NCBI RefSeq assembly: GCF_003063545.1
Contig: NZ_NESD01000001.1
Location: 1 to 64,000, forward strand
DNA from: Limnohabitans sp. Jir61
Lineage (GTDB): Bacteria > Pseudomonadota > Gammaproteobacteria > Burkholderiales > Burkholderiaceae_C
DNA length: 64,000 nucleotides
Direction of reading: 5' to 3'
Below the pieces are notes generated by a model. That model was given only the letters and a program-made list of their open reading frames with translations, searched no databases and was not told the DNA's origin. Of this stretch, positions 19,040 to 26,668 are shown piece by piece; position 1 is the first letter of the stretch; each line of letters starts with the position of its first letter. The translations under genes were made by a program, and so were the position numbers.

Positions 19040-21133
19040 TTACTTGTTGGCCGCGCTTTCGGCTGATGCCACGATGGCGCGTTTGGCAAACTCAGCCCGC
19101 AAGGCTTTGAGCTTTTCGCGCGGGTCTTCTTTGACCGTCTCTTTGTTCAAATCCATCTCCGCAATGAAGCGACTGGGCATGGCCGCAATCATTTCGCGGC
19201 CTTTTTTGCGTTTGCGGGTCCAGCTCACGGCCAAGGTGCGTTGGGCACGGGTAATGCCCACGTACATCAGGCGGCGTTCTTCTTGCAGGCGCACGGCGAT
19301 GTTGTCGTTGGTGTGTTCGTCACCCGGCTCATCGTCTAGGCGGAAGGGCAGCATGCCCTCGGTCACACCCACCAGCATGACGTGTGGCCACTCCAAACCT
19401 TTGGAGGCGTGCAGGGTGGAGAGGGTGACCACGTTTTGGTCTTTTTCGCGCTCGGTCAAGGTGGACAGCAGGGCGATGGTTTGTGCCACCTCTAGCAAGT
19501 TCTTCACTTCGTTGCCGGTGGTGACGCCCGCTGTGTCGTCAATTTGGCCGCCACAGCGCTGGGCCATCCAGTCGCAAAACTCCATCACGTTGGTCCACTT
19601 TGAGGCGGCAGCTTTTTCGCTTTCTTCGGCGTCGTAAAGGTGTTTTTCGTAGCCGATGTCTTTGAGCCAATCGGTCAAGAAAGCGCGGGCATCTTCTGCG
19701 CCTGTGGTGAGGCGCGCACGAAACTCTAAGTCGTTCACATAGCGACCAAACTCGTGCAGGCTACCTAAGGCGCGCGCATTGAGCACGGAGGGCAGGCTAT
19801 TGCTAAACAGCGCCTCAAACATGCTGAGTTTGTATTTGCTGGCGAATTCACCGAGGGCGGCAAGGGTTTGATGGCCAATACCGCGCTTAGGCGTGGTCAC
19901 GGCGCGCAGAAACGCAGGGTCATCATCGTTGTTGACCCACAGGCGTAGCCAAGAGCACAAGTCACGAATCTCAGCGCGGTCAAAAAAGCTTTGGCCGCCA
20001 GACACCTTGTACGGAATTTGTGCCTTGCGCATGGCGATCTCAATGATCCGTGCTTGGTGGTTGGCGCGGTAGAGGATGGCAAAGTCTTGCAACTCGCGGT
20101 GGCCGCTGCCGCTGGCGTCCGTGCCCGCGCGCAAGGATTGGATGCGTGCCACCACGCGTTCGGCTTCGTGTTCTTCGTTGTCGGCATCGACCACGCGTAC
20201 CGGTTCGCCTTCACCGAGTTCGGAGAACAAGGTTTTGGGAAACAGCTTGGGGTTGAGTTGAATGACGTTGTTGGCCGCACGCAAGATGGCGCTGGTGGAA
20301 CGGTAGTTTTGCTCCAGCTTGATGACCTTCAACGTTGGAAAGTCTTGTGGCAATTTGCGCAGGTTGTCCAGCGTGGCACCGCGCCAGCCGTAGATGGATT
20401 GGTCGTCGTCACCCACGGCAGTGAAACGGGCGCTTGAATGATCAGGCCCAACCAAACACTTGAGCACTTCGTATTGCGTGGCGTTGGTGTCTTGGTATTC
20501 GTCCACCAGCACATGGCCGAGTTGGTCTTGCCATTTGGCGCGCACTTCATCGTGTTCTTGCAGCAGTTTCAAGGGCATGCCAATGAGGTCGTCAAAGTCC
20601 ACGCTTTGGTAGGCACTCAGGCGCTCTTCGTAGCGGGCCATGATTTTGGCGATGATGCGTTCGTTGTCGTCTTTGGCCAGCGCCAACGCTTGGGCGGAGT
20701 TGAGGCCCATGTTCTTCCACAGGCTGATGGTCCACTGCCATTGGCGTGCGGTGGCAATGTCGGTCGTGCCGCCCGCGTCTTTCAAGATGCCTGTCACATC
20801 ACCGCTGTCCATGATGCTGAACTGGGGTTTGAGGCCCATCACGCCGCCGTCTTGGCGCAGCATGCGCACGCCCAAGGCGTGGAAGGTGCAAATCAGCACA
20901 TCGTTGGCGGGTTTGCCAATCAGACCTTTGGCACGCTCGCGCATTTCGGCGGCGGCTTTGTTGGTAAAGGTAATCGCGGCAATCCGCTTGGGCTCAAGCC
21001 CTGTTTGAATGAGGCGGCCAATCTTGTGCGTGATGACGCGTGTCTTTCCCGAGCCCGCCCCCGCCAACACCAGACAAGGACCGTGCAAGAAATTGACGGC
21101 TTCTTGTTGCGCGAGATTCAGACCAGCAGACAT
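19040..21133 (-). CDS. rep: ATP-dependent DNA helicase Rep
   Basis: This is a superfamily 1A 3'-5' DNA helicase that helps replication forks pass bound proteins. The 697 residues match Rep more closely than UvrD. The N-terminus has GPCLVLAGAGSGKTRVITHKI, with Walker A AGAGSGKT at residues 24-31. Then come AAITFTNKAAAEMRER, the DEYQDTNATQYE motif II, GDDDQSIYGWRGA (III), LEQNYRST (IV), TLHASKGLEWPHVMLVG (V) and RRLMYVGITRAQRTL (VI). The C-terminal 40 residues are charged and variable. The gene is divergent from the AEC permease, 63 bp between starts. Confidence 0.94.
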   Translation of the reverse strand: MSAGLNLAQQEAVNFLHGPCLVLAGAGSGKTRVITHKIGRLIQTGLEPKRIAAITFTNKAAAEMRERAKGLIGKPANDVLICTFHALGVRMLRQDGGVMGLKPQFSIMDSGDVTGILKDAGGTTDIATARQWQWTISLWKNMGLNSAQALALAKDDNERIIAKIMARYEERLSAYQSVDFDDLIGMPLKLLQEHDEVRAKWQDQLGHVLVDEYQDTNATQYEVLKCLVGPDHSSARFTAVGDDDQSIYGWRGATLDNLRKLPQDFPTLKVIKLEQNYRSTSAILRAANNVIQLNPKLFPKTLFSELGEGEPVRVVDADNEEHEAERVVARIQSLRAGTDASGSGHRELQDFAILYRANHQARIIEIAMRKAQIPYKVSGGQSFFDRAEIRDLCSWLRLWVNNDDDPAFLRAVTTPKRGIGHQTLAALGEFASKYKLSMFEALFSNSLPSVLNARALGSLHEFGRYVNDLEFRARLTTGAEDARAFLTDWLKDIGYEKHLYDAEESEKAAASKWTNVMEFCDWMAQRCGGQIDDTAGVTTGNEVKNLLEVAQTIALLSTLTEREKDQNVVTLSTLHASKGLEWPHVMLVGVTEGMLPFRLDDEPGDEHTNDNIAVRLQEERRLMYVGITRAQRTLAVSWTRKRKKGREMIAAMPSRFIAEMDLNKETVKEDPREKLKALRAEFAKRAIVASAESAANK

Positions 21134-21196
21134 TCGGGAGACAGTTAATGTGAAGCGGGCAATGATACAGAGCTACCCAGCAGGCAAAATAGCTGC

Positions 21197-22165
21197 GTGC
21201 TGAACATTCTTCTCGTAACTTTCCCCTTCTTTGCGCTGGTGCTGGCTGGCTTTGTGGCGGCGCATCGCCGCATGCTGCCACTGGACGCGATACCTGGCCT
21301 GAATGGCTTTGTGTTGTTCTTTGCGCTGCCATGCATGTTGTACCGCTTTGGGGCGAGCACGCCCATCGTGCAGTTGCTGGATGCCACTTTGTTCTTTGCC
21401 TATTTGCTGTGTGCTTTGTTGATGGTCGGCTTTGTGGTGGCGGTCAGCATGAACAAGCGCATTGGTTGGAACGACGCGTCGTTTGGTGCGTTGGTGGGTG
21501 CGTTCCCCAACACAGGCTTTATGGGCGTGCCCTTGTTGGTGGCCTTGCTCGGTGCATCAGCAGCAGGCCCTGCCATCGTGACCATTGTGGTGGACATGGT
21601 CATCACCACGTCGTTGTGCATTGCTTTGTCTCGCCTCGATGGTGCGGATGAACATGGCGCGAGTAAGGCTGCGAAAAGTGCATTGAAAGGCGTGCTGACC
21701 AACCCCATGCCTTGGGCGATTAGCCTCGGTGCTTTGTCGTCAGCGATGGACTATGAATTGATTGGTCCGTTTGCCAAGACTGTTGGCTTGCTTGCTGATG
21801 CGGCGTCTCCTGTCGCACTGTTCACCATCGGCGCGGTGCTGGCGCGTTCACAAATCCGCGTGAAGGAAAGCGGTCATTCACCCATTCTGTGGCGAGACTT
21901 TTTGCCTGTGGCGCTGTTTAAATTGATCTTGCATCCCGTGCTGGTTCTGCTCGTGTTGGCAGCCGCGGTGCAAATGGGTTTTGTGATTGAACGATTCACC
22001 ATGGTGGTGGTGGTCTTGGTGGCTGCATTGCCGAGTGCCAGTAATGTGGCCTTGTTGTCGGAGCGTTTTGGCGCGGATACTGGGCGCATTGCCATGATTA
22101 TTTTGGTCACCACGGCAGCGGCATTTTTTACCTTTTCAGGTGCTGTGGCGTTGCTCAACGGTTGA
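21197..22165 (+). CDS. AEC family permease
   Basis: This 322-residue membrane protein has about ten spans in two repeats, matching the auxin efflux carrier (AEC) family. Bacterial members move small organic acids such as malate or malonate, or amino acids. Visible features are the N-terminal FPFFALVLAGFVAAHRRMLP, FVLFFALPCMLYRFG, and the conserved AFPNTGFMGVPLLVALLG stretch with asparagine and proline in broken helices. The GTG start at 21197 has only a weak ribosome-binding site. The substrate cannot be told. The 3' end overlaps the convergent ferritin-like gene by 30 bp. Confidence 0.85.
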   Translation: MLNILLVTFPFFALVLAGFVAAHRRMLPLDAIPGLNGFVLFFALPCMLYRFGASTPIVQLLDATLFFAYLLCALLMVGFVVAVSMNKRIGWNDASFGALVGAFPNTGFMGVPLLVALLGASAAGPAIVTIVVDMVITTSLCIALSRLDGADEHGASKAAKSALKGVLTNPMPWAISLGALSSAMDYELIGPFAKTVGLLADAASPVALFTIGAVLARSQIRVKESGHSPILWRDFLPVALFKLILHPVLVLLVLAAAVQMGFVIERFTMVVVVLVAALPSASNVALLSERFGADTGRIAMIILVTTAAAFFTFSGAVALLNG

Positions 22166-22477
22166 GGTGTTAGTCAAACGGTTCCGCGCAATTTTTTCTT
22201 CCACTTCTTTTGCACCTTGCGCATAAAGTTTGGCTTCTTCGGGGGCTAATTCATAAAGCAATCTGAGAAGTTCGCCTGCATGGACGATCTCTTCATTGGC
22301 GATCTCTTTCAGCACTTGGATGGTGAGCGTGTGATCGGTGGATTCGGCCAGTTGCATGTACATCTGCGTGGCTTCGTATTCAGAGGCCACTAGAAAACGA
22401 ATGGCGCGTACCAGCTCCCCATGCGTGAGTCTTTTGCCGTGGGCTACCCCTGAGAAAGGTGAGTTGAAATCTTGCAT
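22136..22477 (-). CDS. Small ferritin-like / rubrerythrin-like di-iron protein
   Basis: This is a 113-residue all-helical protein. Helix 1 contains ASEYEATQMYMQLAE and helix 2 contains EIANEEIVHAGELLRLL. E33 or E35 in the first helix, and E63 with H66 (ExxH) in the second, are the likely iron ligands. The pattern strongly resembles the ferritin-like domain found fused to, or packaged in, encapsulin shells, for example the N-terminal part of Thermotoga encapsulin. Such two-helix proteins assemble to make the iron site at an interface. No encapsulin gene lies in the window, and the tail after residue 95 is polar without an obvious cargo-loading motif. The role is probably iron oxidation or storage. 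Confidence 0.65.
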   Translation of the reverse strand: MQDFNSPFSGVAHGKRLTHGELVRAIRFLVASEYEATQMYMQLAESTDHTLTIQVLKEIANEEIVHAGELLRLLYELAPEEAKLYAQGAKEVEEKIARNRLTNTSTVEQRHST

Positions 22478-22567
22478 GTGCTTGCTCCTGTTGGATAAGC
22501 ACTAACCGTACTGACATTCATTCGGTTACTCTGTGCGAAGACGCACAAAGGTATTGCACCGCTTTTG

Positions 22568-24751
22568 TTAAATCGCCAGCGGGTCTACATCCACCGCCCA
22601 GCGAATGACCTGCCGATGCGCGCTGCGCATGGCATGCAAATCTGCCTGCCAATGTGCCAAGAAATGTTGCAGCGCTTTGCGTGAGGTGCACTCAATCAGC
22701 ATTTGCGCACGCTCGATGTTGGCCACGCGCTGAATCGTCATGGGCACGGCCGGATACAAATCAACCAACAGTTCATCGGCCAATGCCGCGCCTGCATCGC
22801 GAGCGGCGTTTAAAAAGCCTTGTGCCGCTTCTTGGCTGCGTGCTTCTGCGCGGACCAAGGCTTGAAAGCTGAATGGCGGCAAGGTGGCTTGCTCGCGTTC
22901 TTTGAGCTGTTGTTCGGCGAAGGCAGGGTAGTCGTGTTGCTTGAGCGCTTCGAAGAGTGGGTGCAACGGGTGGTGGCTTTGCACCCACATCTCGCAGGGG
23001 CTGACCAAGCTCATGTTGGCGTCGCGCCCTGCACGTCCTGCGGCTTGCATGAGCAAGCTGAATAAACGCTCGGGCGCACGGAAGTCACTGGAGAACAAAG
23101 CACCGTCGGTATTCAGCGCGGCCACCAAAGTGACGCGCCGGAAGTCGTGGCCCTTGGCAATCATCTGCGTGCCCACCAGCACATCCACCGCGCCTGCGTG
23201 TACCTCGGCCAGCTGGCGCTCAAGTTCGCCTTTGAGGCGCGTGCTGTCGGCGTCGATGCGGGCGATGCGAATGGGCTCGCCATCGGGCCGGCGTACATCC
23301 GCTAACAACTCAGCCAAATGTTCTTCGAGTTGCTCAGTGCCTCGGCCCAAGGGGCTGATGTCTAGGTTGCCGCAAGTCGGGCACGCACGCGGCACAGGCT
23401 GCGTGAAACCGCAGTGGTGGCAGCGCAGGGTGCGGTCGAGTTTGTGGAACACGCGATAGGCGCTGCAATGCGGGCATTCGCTTTTCCAGCCGCAGTCGTT
23501 GCAGTTGAGCACGGGTGCGTAGCCACGACGGTTGAGCAGCACCAAGATTTGTTCGCCACGCGTCACGCGCTCGCGCATGGCGTCAAGCAGGTGGTTGGAG
23601 AACACGGTTTTGTAGGGCTGGCGGTTCATGTCCACTCGGCGGACCAAGGGCAAAGCACCTTGACCCACGCGCGAAGGCATGGCCAAGCGCATGTAGCGAC
23701 CGGCGGGCTCAGTATCGGTGGCGGGACGACTGTGGTGCCAGCTCTCTAGCGAGGGTGTGGCCGATCCCAAAATGACTTTGGCGCCTTCAAGTTGTCCGCG
23801 ATAGATGGCCAAGTCGCGGGCTGAGTAACGCGCGCCTTCTTGTTGCTTGTAGCTTGGGTCGTGTTCTTCATCCACCACGATGAGTTGCAAATGCGGCATC
23901 GATGCAAACACCGCCATGCGTGTGCCCAACACAATGCGCGCTTCTCCGCTGTGTGCTGCTAGCCAGTGTTTCAGGCGCTGCGCTGGCGTGAGGCTGCTGT
24001 GCATGGACACCAAACAATCAGCACCCCACTGCGGGCAAAAGCGCGCGCGAAAGCGTTCTTCTAGCTGGGGCGTGAGGTTGATCTCGGGCACCATCACCAA
24101 AATTTGCGCTTGCGGGTCGCGCTCTAACTCAGCTTGTGCGGCGCGCAAATACACCTCGGTTTTGCCACTGCCCGTGTTGCCAAACAACAAGAACGGACCT
24201 TTGTTGGTCGCAAAATCCGCCAACACTTGGGCCTGTTCGTCGGTCGGTGTGGGAATGGTTTGCGTTGCACCCTTATAGGCCACCACTGCTTTGGGTTTGC
24301 GCTTTAAGCGGCGTGCCCATTGCTCGGTGCTGAGATCGCGCAGTTGGCTGGGTAGCGCGGCCAACGCCACCTCGCCCGCGCTGCGTTGGTAGTAGTGAGC
24401 AGCAAACTGCACCAACTGACGCCAGTGGGCGCTGAGCGGCGTGAGACCTTCAAGCACACTGGCGATGGCGCGCAGCTGCATGGCGACTGGTGCATGATTT
24501 TGCAGCGAGGGGTCATCGGGCATCAACAACGATGGCTGCTCGTTTGTGTTCGTGTTCGCGATTGACGCGTGATCGCCACTTGGGAGGGGCGGTTCGGCCT
24601 CGTCCCACACCACGCCCAACAACTCTCGGCTACCCAGAGGCACGCGCACCAAGGTGCCGGGCGTGTGCGCTGCGTCGCTTTCGTACGTGAGCGCGCCACC
24701 AATCCCGCTGTGCGCGGGGGTGTGAACCATCACTGAAATTTGGTGCGGCAT
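22568..24751 (-). CDS. priA: Primosomal helicase PriA
   Basis: PriA restarts stalled replication forks by recognising fork DNA and loading DnaB. It is 727 residues. The N-terminal DNA-binding part includes PGTLVRVPLGSRELLGVVW. The helicase core has Walker A GNTGSGKT at residues 191-198 and motif II VVDEEHDPSYKQQEG. A zinc-binding cysteine cluster lies at about 413-460 (NCNDCGW, CPHCSA, CHHCG, CPTCG). Motifs V/VI are in VLVGTQMIAKGHDF and LLMQAAGRAGR. The gene is separated from hemE, on the same strand, by 347 bp without a gene. Confidence 0.96.
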   Translation of the reverse strand: MPHQISVMVHTPAHSGIGGALTYESDAAHTPGTLVRVPLGSRELLGVVWDEAEPPLPSGDHASIANTNTNEQPSLLMPDDPSLQNHAPVAMQLRAIASVLEGLTPLSAHWRQLVQFAAHYYQRSAGEVALAALPSQLRDLSTEQWARRLKRKPKAVVAYKGATQTIPTPTDEQAQVLADFATNKGPFLLFGNTGSGKTEVYLRAAQAELERDPQAQILVMVPEINLTPQLEERFRARFCPQWGADCLVSMHSSLTPAQRLKHWLAAHSGEARIVLGTRMAVFASMPHLQLIVVDEEHDPSYKQQEGARYSARDLAIYRGQLEGAKVILGSATPSLESWHHSRPATDTEPAGRYMRLAMPSRVGQGALPLVRRVDMNRQPYKTVFSNHLLDAMRERVTRGEQILVLLNRRGYAPVLNCNDCGWKSECPHCSAYRVFHKLDRTLRCHHCGFTQPVPRACPTCGNLDISPLGRGTEQLEEHLAELLADVRRPDGEPIRIARIDADSTRLKGELERQLAEVHAGAVDVLVGTQMIAKGHDFRRVTLVAALNTDGALFSSDFRAPERLFSLLMQAAGRAGRDANMSLVSPCEMWVQSHHPLHPLFEALKQHDYPAFAEQQLKEREQATLPPFSFQALVRAEARSQEAAQGFLNAARDAGAALADELLVDLYPAVPMTIQRVANIERAQMLIECTSRKALQHFLAHWQADLHAMRSAHRQVIRWAVDVDPLAI

Positions 24752-25098
24752 GTCAAGCGGTGAGTTGGGGTGTTTTGCTCAGGTGTTTTGGCAGAAAAGG
24801 CTTTAAGTCGTTGATTTAGAAAGACTTCAGGTTAAACCCAGAATTTCTGTGGATAACTTTGTTGATATCTACAGTTGAGAGGCTCCGAAGGCGCATGAAT
24901 CAAGGGCTGGAACAAACTGCCTCAAAAAAATGCAAGCCAAGAATCCTATATAAATCAACAACTTAGAAATAATTAAAGTTTTTCAAAATGCTGCAAAAGA
25001 AAAAACCAACTTGGTGCGTTGGATCAACTTTTTTGTGCATAAGTGTCAAGTCGAAGTAAAACTTTTGGTGACTTGACACTTGGTTTGTTGACTCGCGA
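24752..25098. promoter_or_regulatory. AT-rich gene-free region between hemE and priA with DnaA-box-like sites
   Basis: No convincing gene is present in these 347 bp. TGTGGATAA (24848-24856) is the exact complement of the DnaA box TTATCCACA. TGTGCATAA (25034-25042) fits the looser TTATNCACA. Between them lies a markedly AT-rich stretch (about 24924-25010). AAGTGTCAAGTC (25041-25052) and GACTTGACACTT (25070-25081) form a perfect 12-bp inverted repeat just after the hemE stop; no T-run follows on the minus strand, so it is not a typical terminator. The priA promoter should lie in the left half. Confidence 0.45.
25041..25081. repeat. 12-bp perfect inverted repeat downstream of hemE
   Basis: The arms AAGTGTCAAGTC and GACTTGACACTT are separated by 17 bases. 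The repeat may form a hairpin protecting or ending the hemE mRNA, or may be an operator-like site. The left arm overlaps the second DnaA-box-like site by two bases. Confidence 0.6.
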
Positions 25099-26205
25099 TC
25101 AGGGTTTTCTTAGTGCGCGTGAGTGGTTGTGCACCGTCTCCACCAACACACCTACGCTCTCCGGCGGGGTAAATTGGCTGATGCCGTGACCCAGGTTGAA
25201 AATTTGGGTGGGGCCGGTCGTGGTTTTGTCTGTGTGGGGTTTGCCAAAGGCGTCCAACACGCGGCGCGCTTCAGTCGCAATGGCGTCGGCTGGCGCAAAC
25301 AACGAGTTGGGGTCAAGGTTGCCTTGCAAGGCTTTGCCGGGGCCGCCCACTTCGCCACCCACTTGGGCGCGAGCTTTGGCGAGGTTGACCGTCCAGTCCA
25401 CGCCCAACACTTCGCAGTCGAGGTCGACCATCTCTGGCAACCACAAGCCACCGCCCTTGGTGAACACCAAGCGGGGAATGACCGCGCCATCGTGTGAGCG
25501 CTTGAGTTGTGCCAACACGCGCTTGGTGTAAGCCATGCTGAACTGTTGGAACATGCCGTCGGCCAGTACGCCGCCCCAGCTGTCAAAAATCATCACGGCT
25601 TGCGCGCCGGCTTCAATTTGGGTGTTGAGGTACAGGGCCACCGCATCGGCATTGATTTCCAAAATGCGGTGCATCAGGTCGGGGCGGCTGTACATCAGGG
25701 TTTTGACTTGGCGGTAGTCGTCTGAGCCTGCGCCTTCAACCATGTAGCAAGCCAAGGTCCAAGGGCTGCCTGAAAAGCCGATCAAAGGCACGCGGCCGTT
25801 GAGTGCTTTGCGAATGGAGGTGACGGCGTCAAACACATAGCGCAGCTTGGCCATATCGGGCACAGCCAGCTCGTTGACGGCCGCTTCATTGCGCACGTTT
25901 TTGGCGAACTTGGGGCCTTCGCCTTGGGCGAAAGACAGGCCCAAGCCCATCGCATCAGGCACGGTCAAGATGTCGCTGAACAAGATGGCGGCATCGAGCG
26001 GGTAGCGCTCAAGCGGCTGCAAGGTGACTTCTGTTGCGAAGTCGGTGTTGGTGGCCAAGCCCATGAAGCTGCCGGCCTTGGCGCGCGTGGCGCAGTATTC
26101 AGGCAAATAGCGTCCTGCTTGGCGCATCAGCCAAACGGGGGTGTGGTCGGTGGCTTGGCGCATGCAAGCGCGCAAAAAGGTGTCGTTTTGGAGTGGTGCA
26201 AACAT
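25099..26205 (-). CDS. hemE: Uroporphyrinogen decarboxylase
   Basis: HemE removes four carboxyl groups from uroporphyrinogen III to give coproporphyrinogen III in haem synthesis. The ATG at 26205 gives 368 residues beginning [14 protein letters not shown], matching the family N-terminus. A TTG at 26253 would extend it by 16 residues into the upstream gene and is less likely. Signatures seen are [13 protein letters not shown] (the arginines bind substrate carboxylates), the FSDIL aspartate near residue 70 that contacts the pyrroles, and the [16 protein letters not shown] motif. The gene follows the CoA-binding protein gene by 25 bp. Confidence 0.96.
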   Translation of the reverse strand: MFAPLQNDTFLRACMRQATDHTPVWLMRQAGRYLPEYCATRAKAGSFMGLATNTDFATEVTLQPLERYPLDAAILFSDILTVPDAMGLGLSFAQGEGPKFAKNVRNEAAVNELAVPDMAKLRYVFDAVTSIRKALNGRVPLIGFSGSPWTLACYMVEGAGSDDYRQVKTLMYSRPDLMHRILEINADAVALYLNTQIEAGAQAVMIFDSWGGVLADGMFQQFSMAYTKRVLAQLKRSHDGAVIPRLVFTKGGGLWLPEMVDLDCEVLGVDWTVNLAKARAQVGGEVGGPGKALQGNLDPNSLFAPADAIATEARRVLDAFGKPHTDKTTTGPTQIFNLGHGISQFTPPESVGVLVETVHNHSRALRKP

Positions 26206-26230
26206 GGCGACATTGTCGCCGAGGACGGGC

Positions 26231-26635
26231 TTAGCCCAGTTGACGGTGCTCAACCATCAAGCAAAGGTTTTGCACGACGACCAAGCCAGCGTCTGTCGCT
26301 TGTTTGGCGGCTGCGTCATTCACTACGCCAATTTGCAGCCACAGCGATTTAGCCCCAATGGCAATGGCTTCTGCTGCGATGGGCGGGATGTCTTCAGAGT
26401 TGCGAAAACAGTTCACCATGTCGATGCGTTCGTGCATCGCCGCTTCGGTGAGTGAAGCGTAGGCTTTTTCACCCAGCACTTCGGGTGCATTGGGGTTGAT
26501 CGGCACGATGCGAAAGCCGTTGTCTTGCATGTACTTGGCCACCCGAAAACTGTCGCGATGCGGTTTGGGCGAGAGGCCCACCACGGCAATGGTTTTGCAG
26601 TTGGCGAGGCTTTGACGAATGGCAGCTTTGGTCAT
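26231..26635 (-). CDS. CoA-binding domain protein (YccU-like)
   Basis: This 134-residue single-domain protein has a Rossmann-type CoA-binding fold of the CoA_binding_2 family. The N-terminal [24 protein letters not shown] holds the glycine-rich nucleotide loop. [22 protein letters not shown] and the end [15 protein letters not shown] are typical of YccU-like proteins. The biochemical role is unknown; related domains occur in succinyl-CoA synthetases. It precedes hemE on the same strand with 25 bp between them, so co-transcription is likely. Confidence 0.85.
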   Translation of the reverse strand: MTKAAIRQSLANCKTIAVVGLSPKPHRDSFRVAKYMQDNGFRIVPINPNAPEVLGEKAYASLTEAAMHERIDMVNCFRNSEDIPPIAAEAIAIGAKSLWLQIGVVNDAAAKQATDAGLVVVQNLCLMVEHRQLG

Positions 26636-26668
26636 GACCGTTAAGTTCCTCGTGACGTCGGTGAGGGT

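Noticed and set aside
19026-21148. Long plus-strand frames opposite rep
   Set aside because: They are shadows of the minus-strand rep helicase, which has all superfamily 1 motifs.
24895-24966. A 23-codon frame (MNQGLEQTASKKCKPR...) in the hemE-priA gap
   Set aside because: It is very short, has only a weak GAAGG before the ATG, and shows no recognisable motif; chance in an AT-rich gap is likely.
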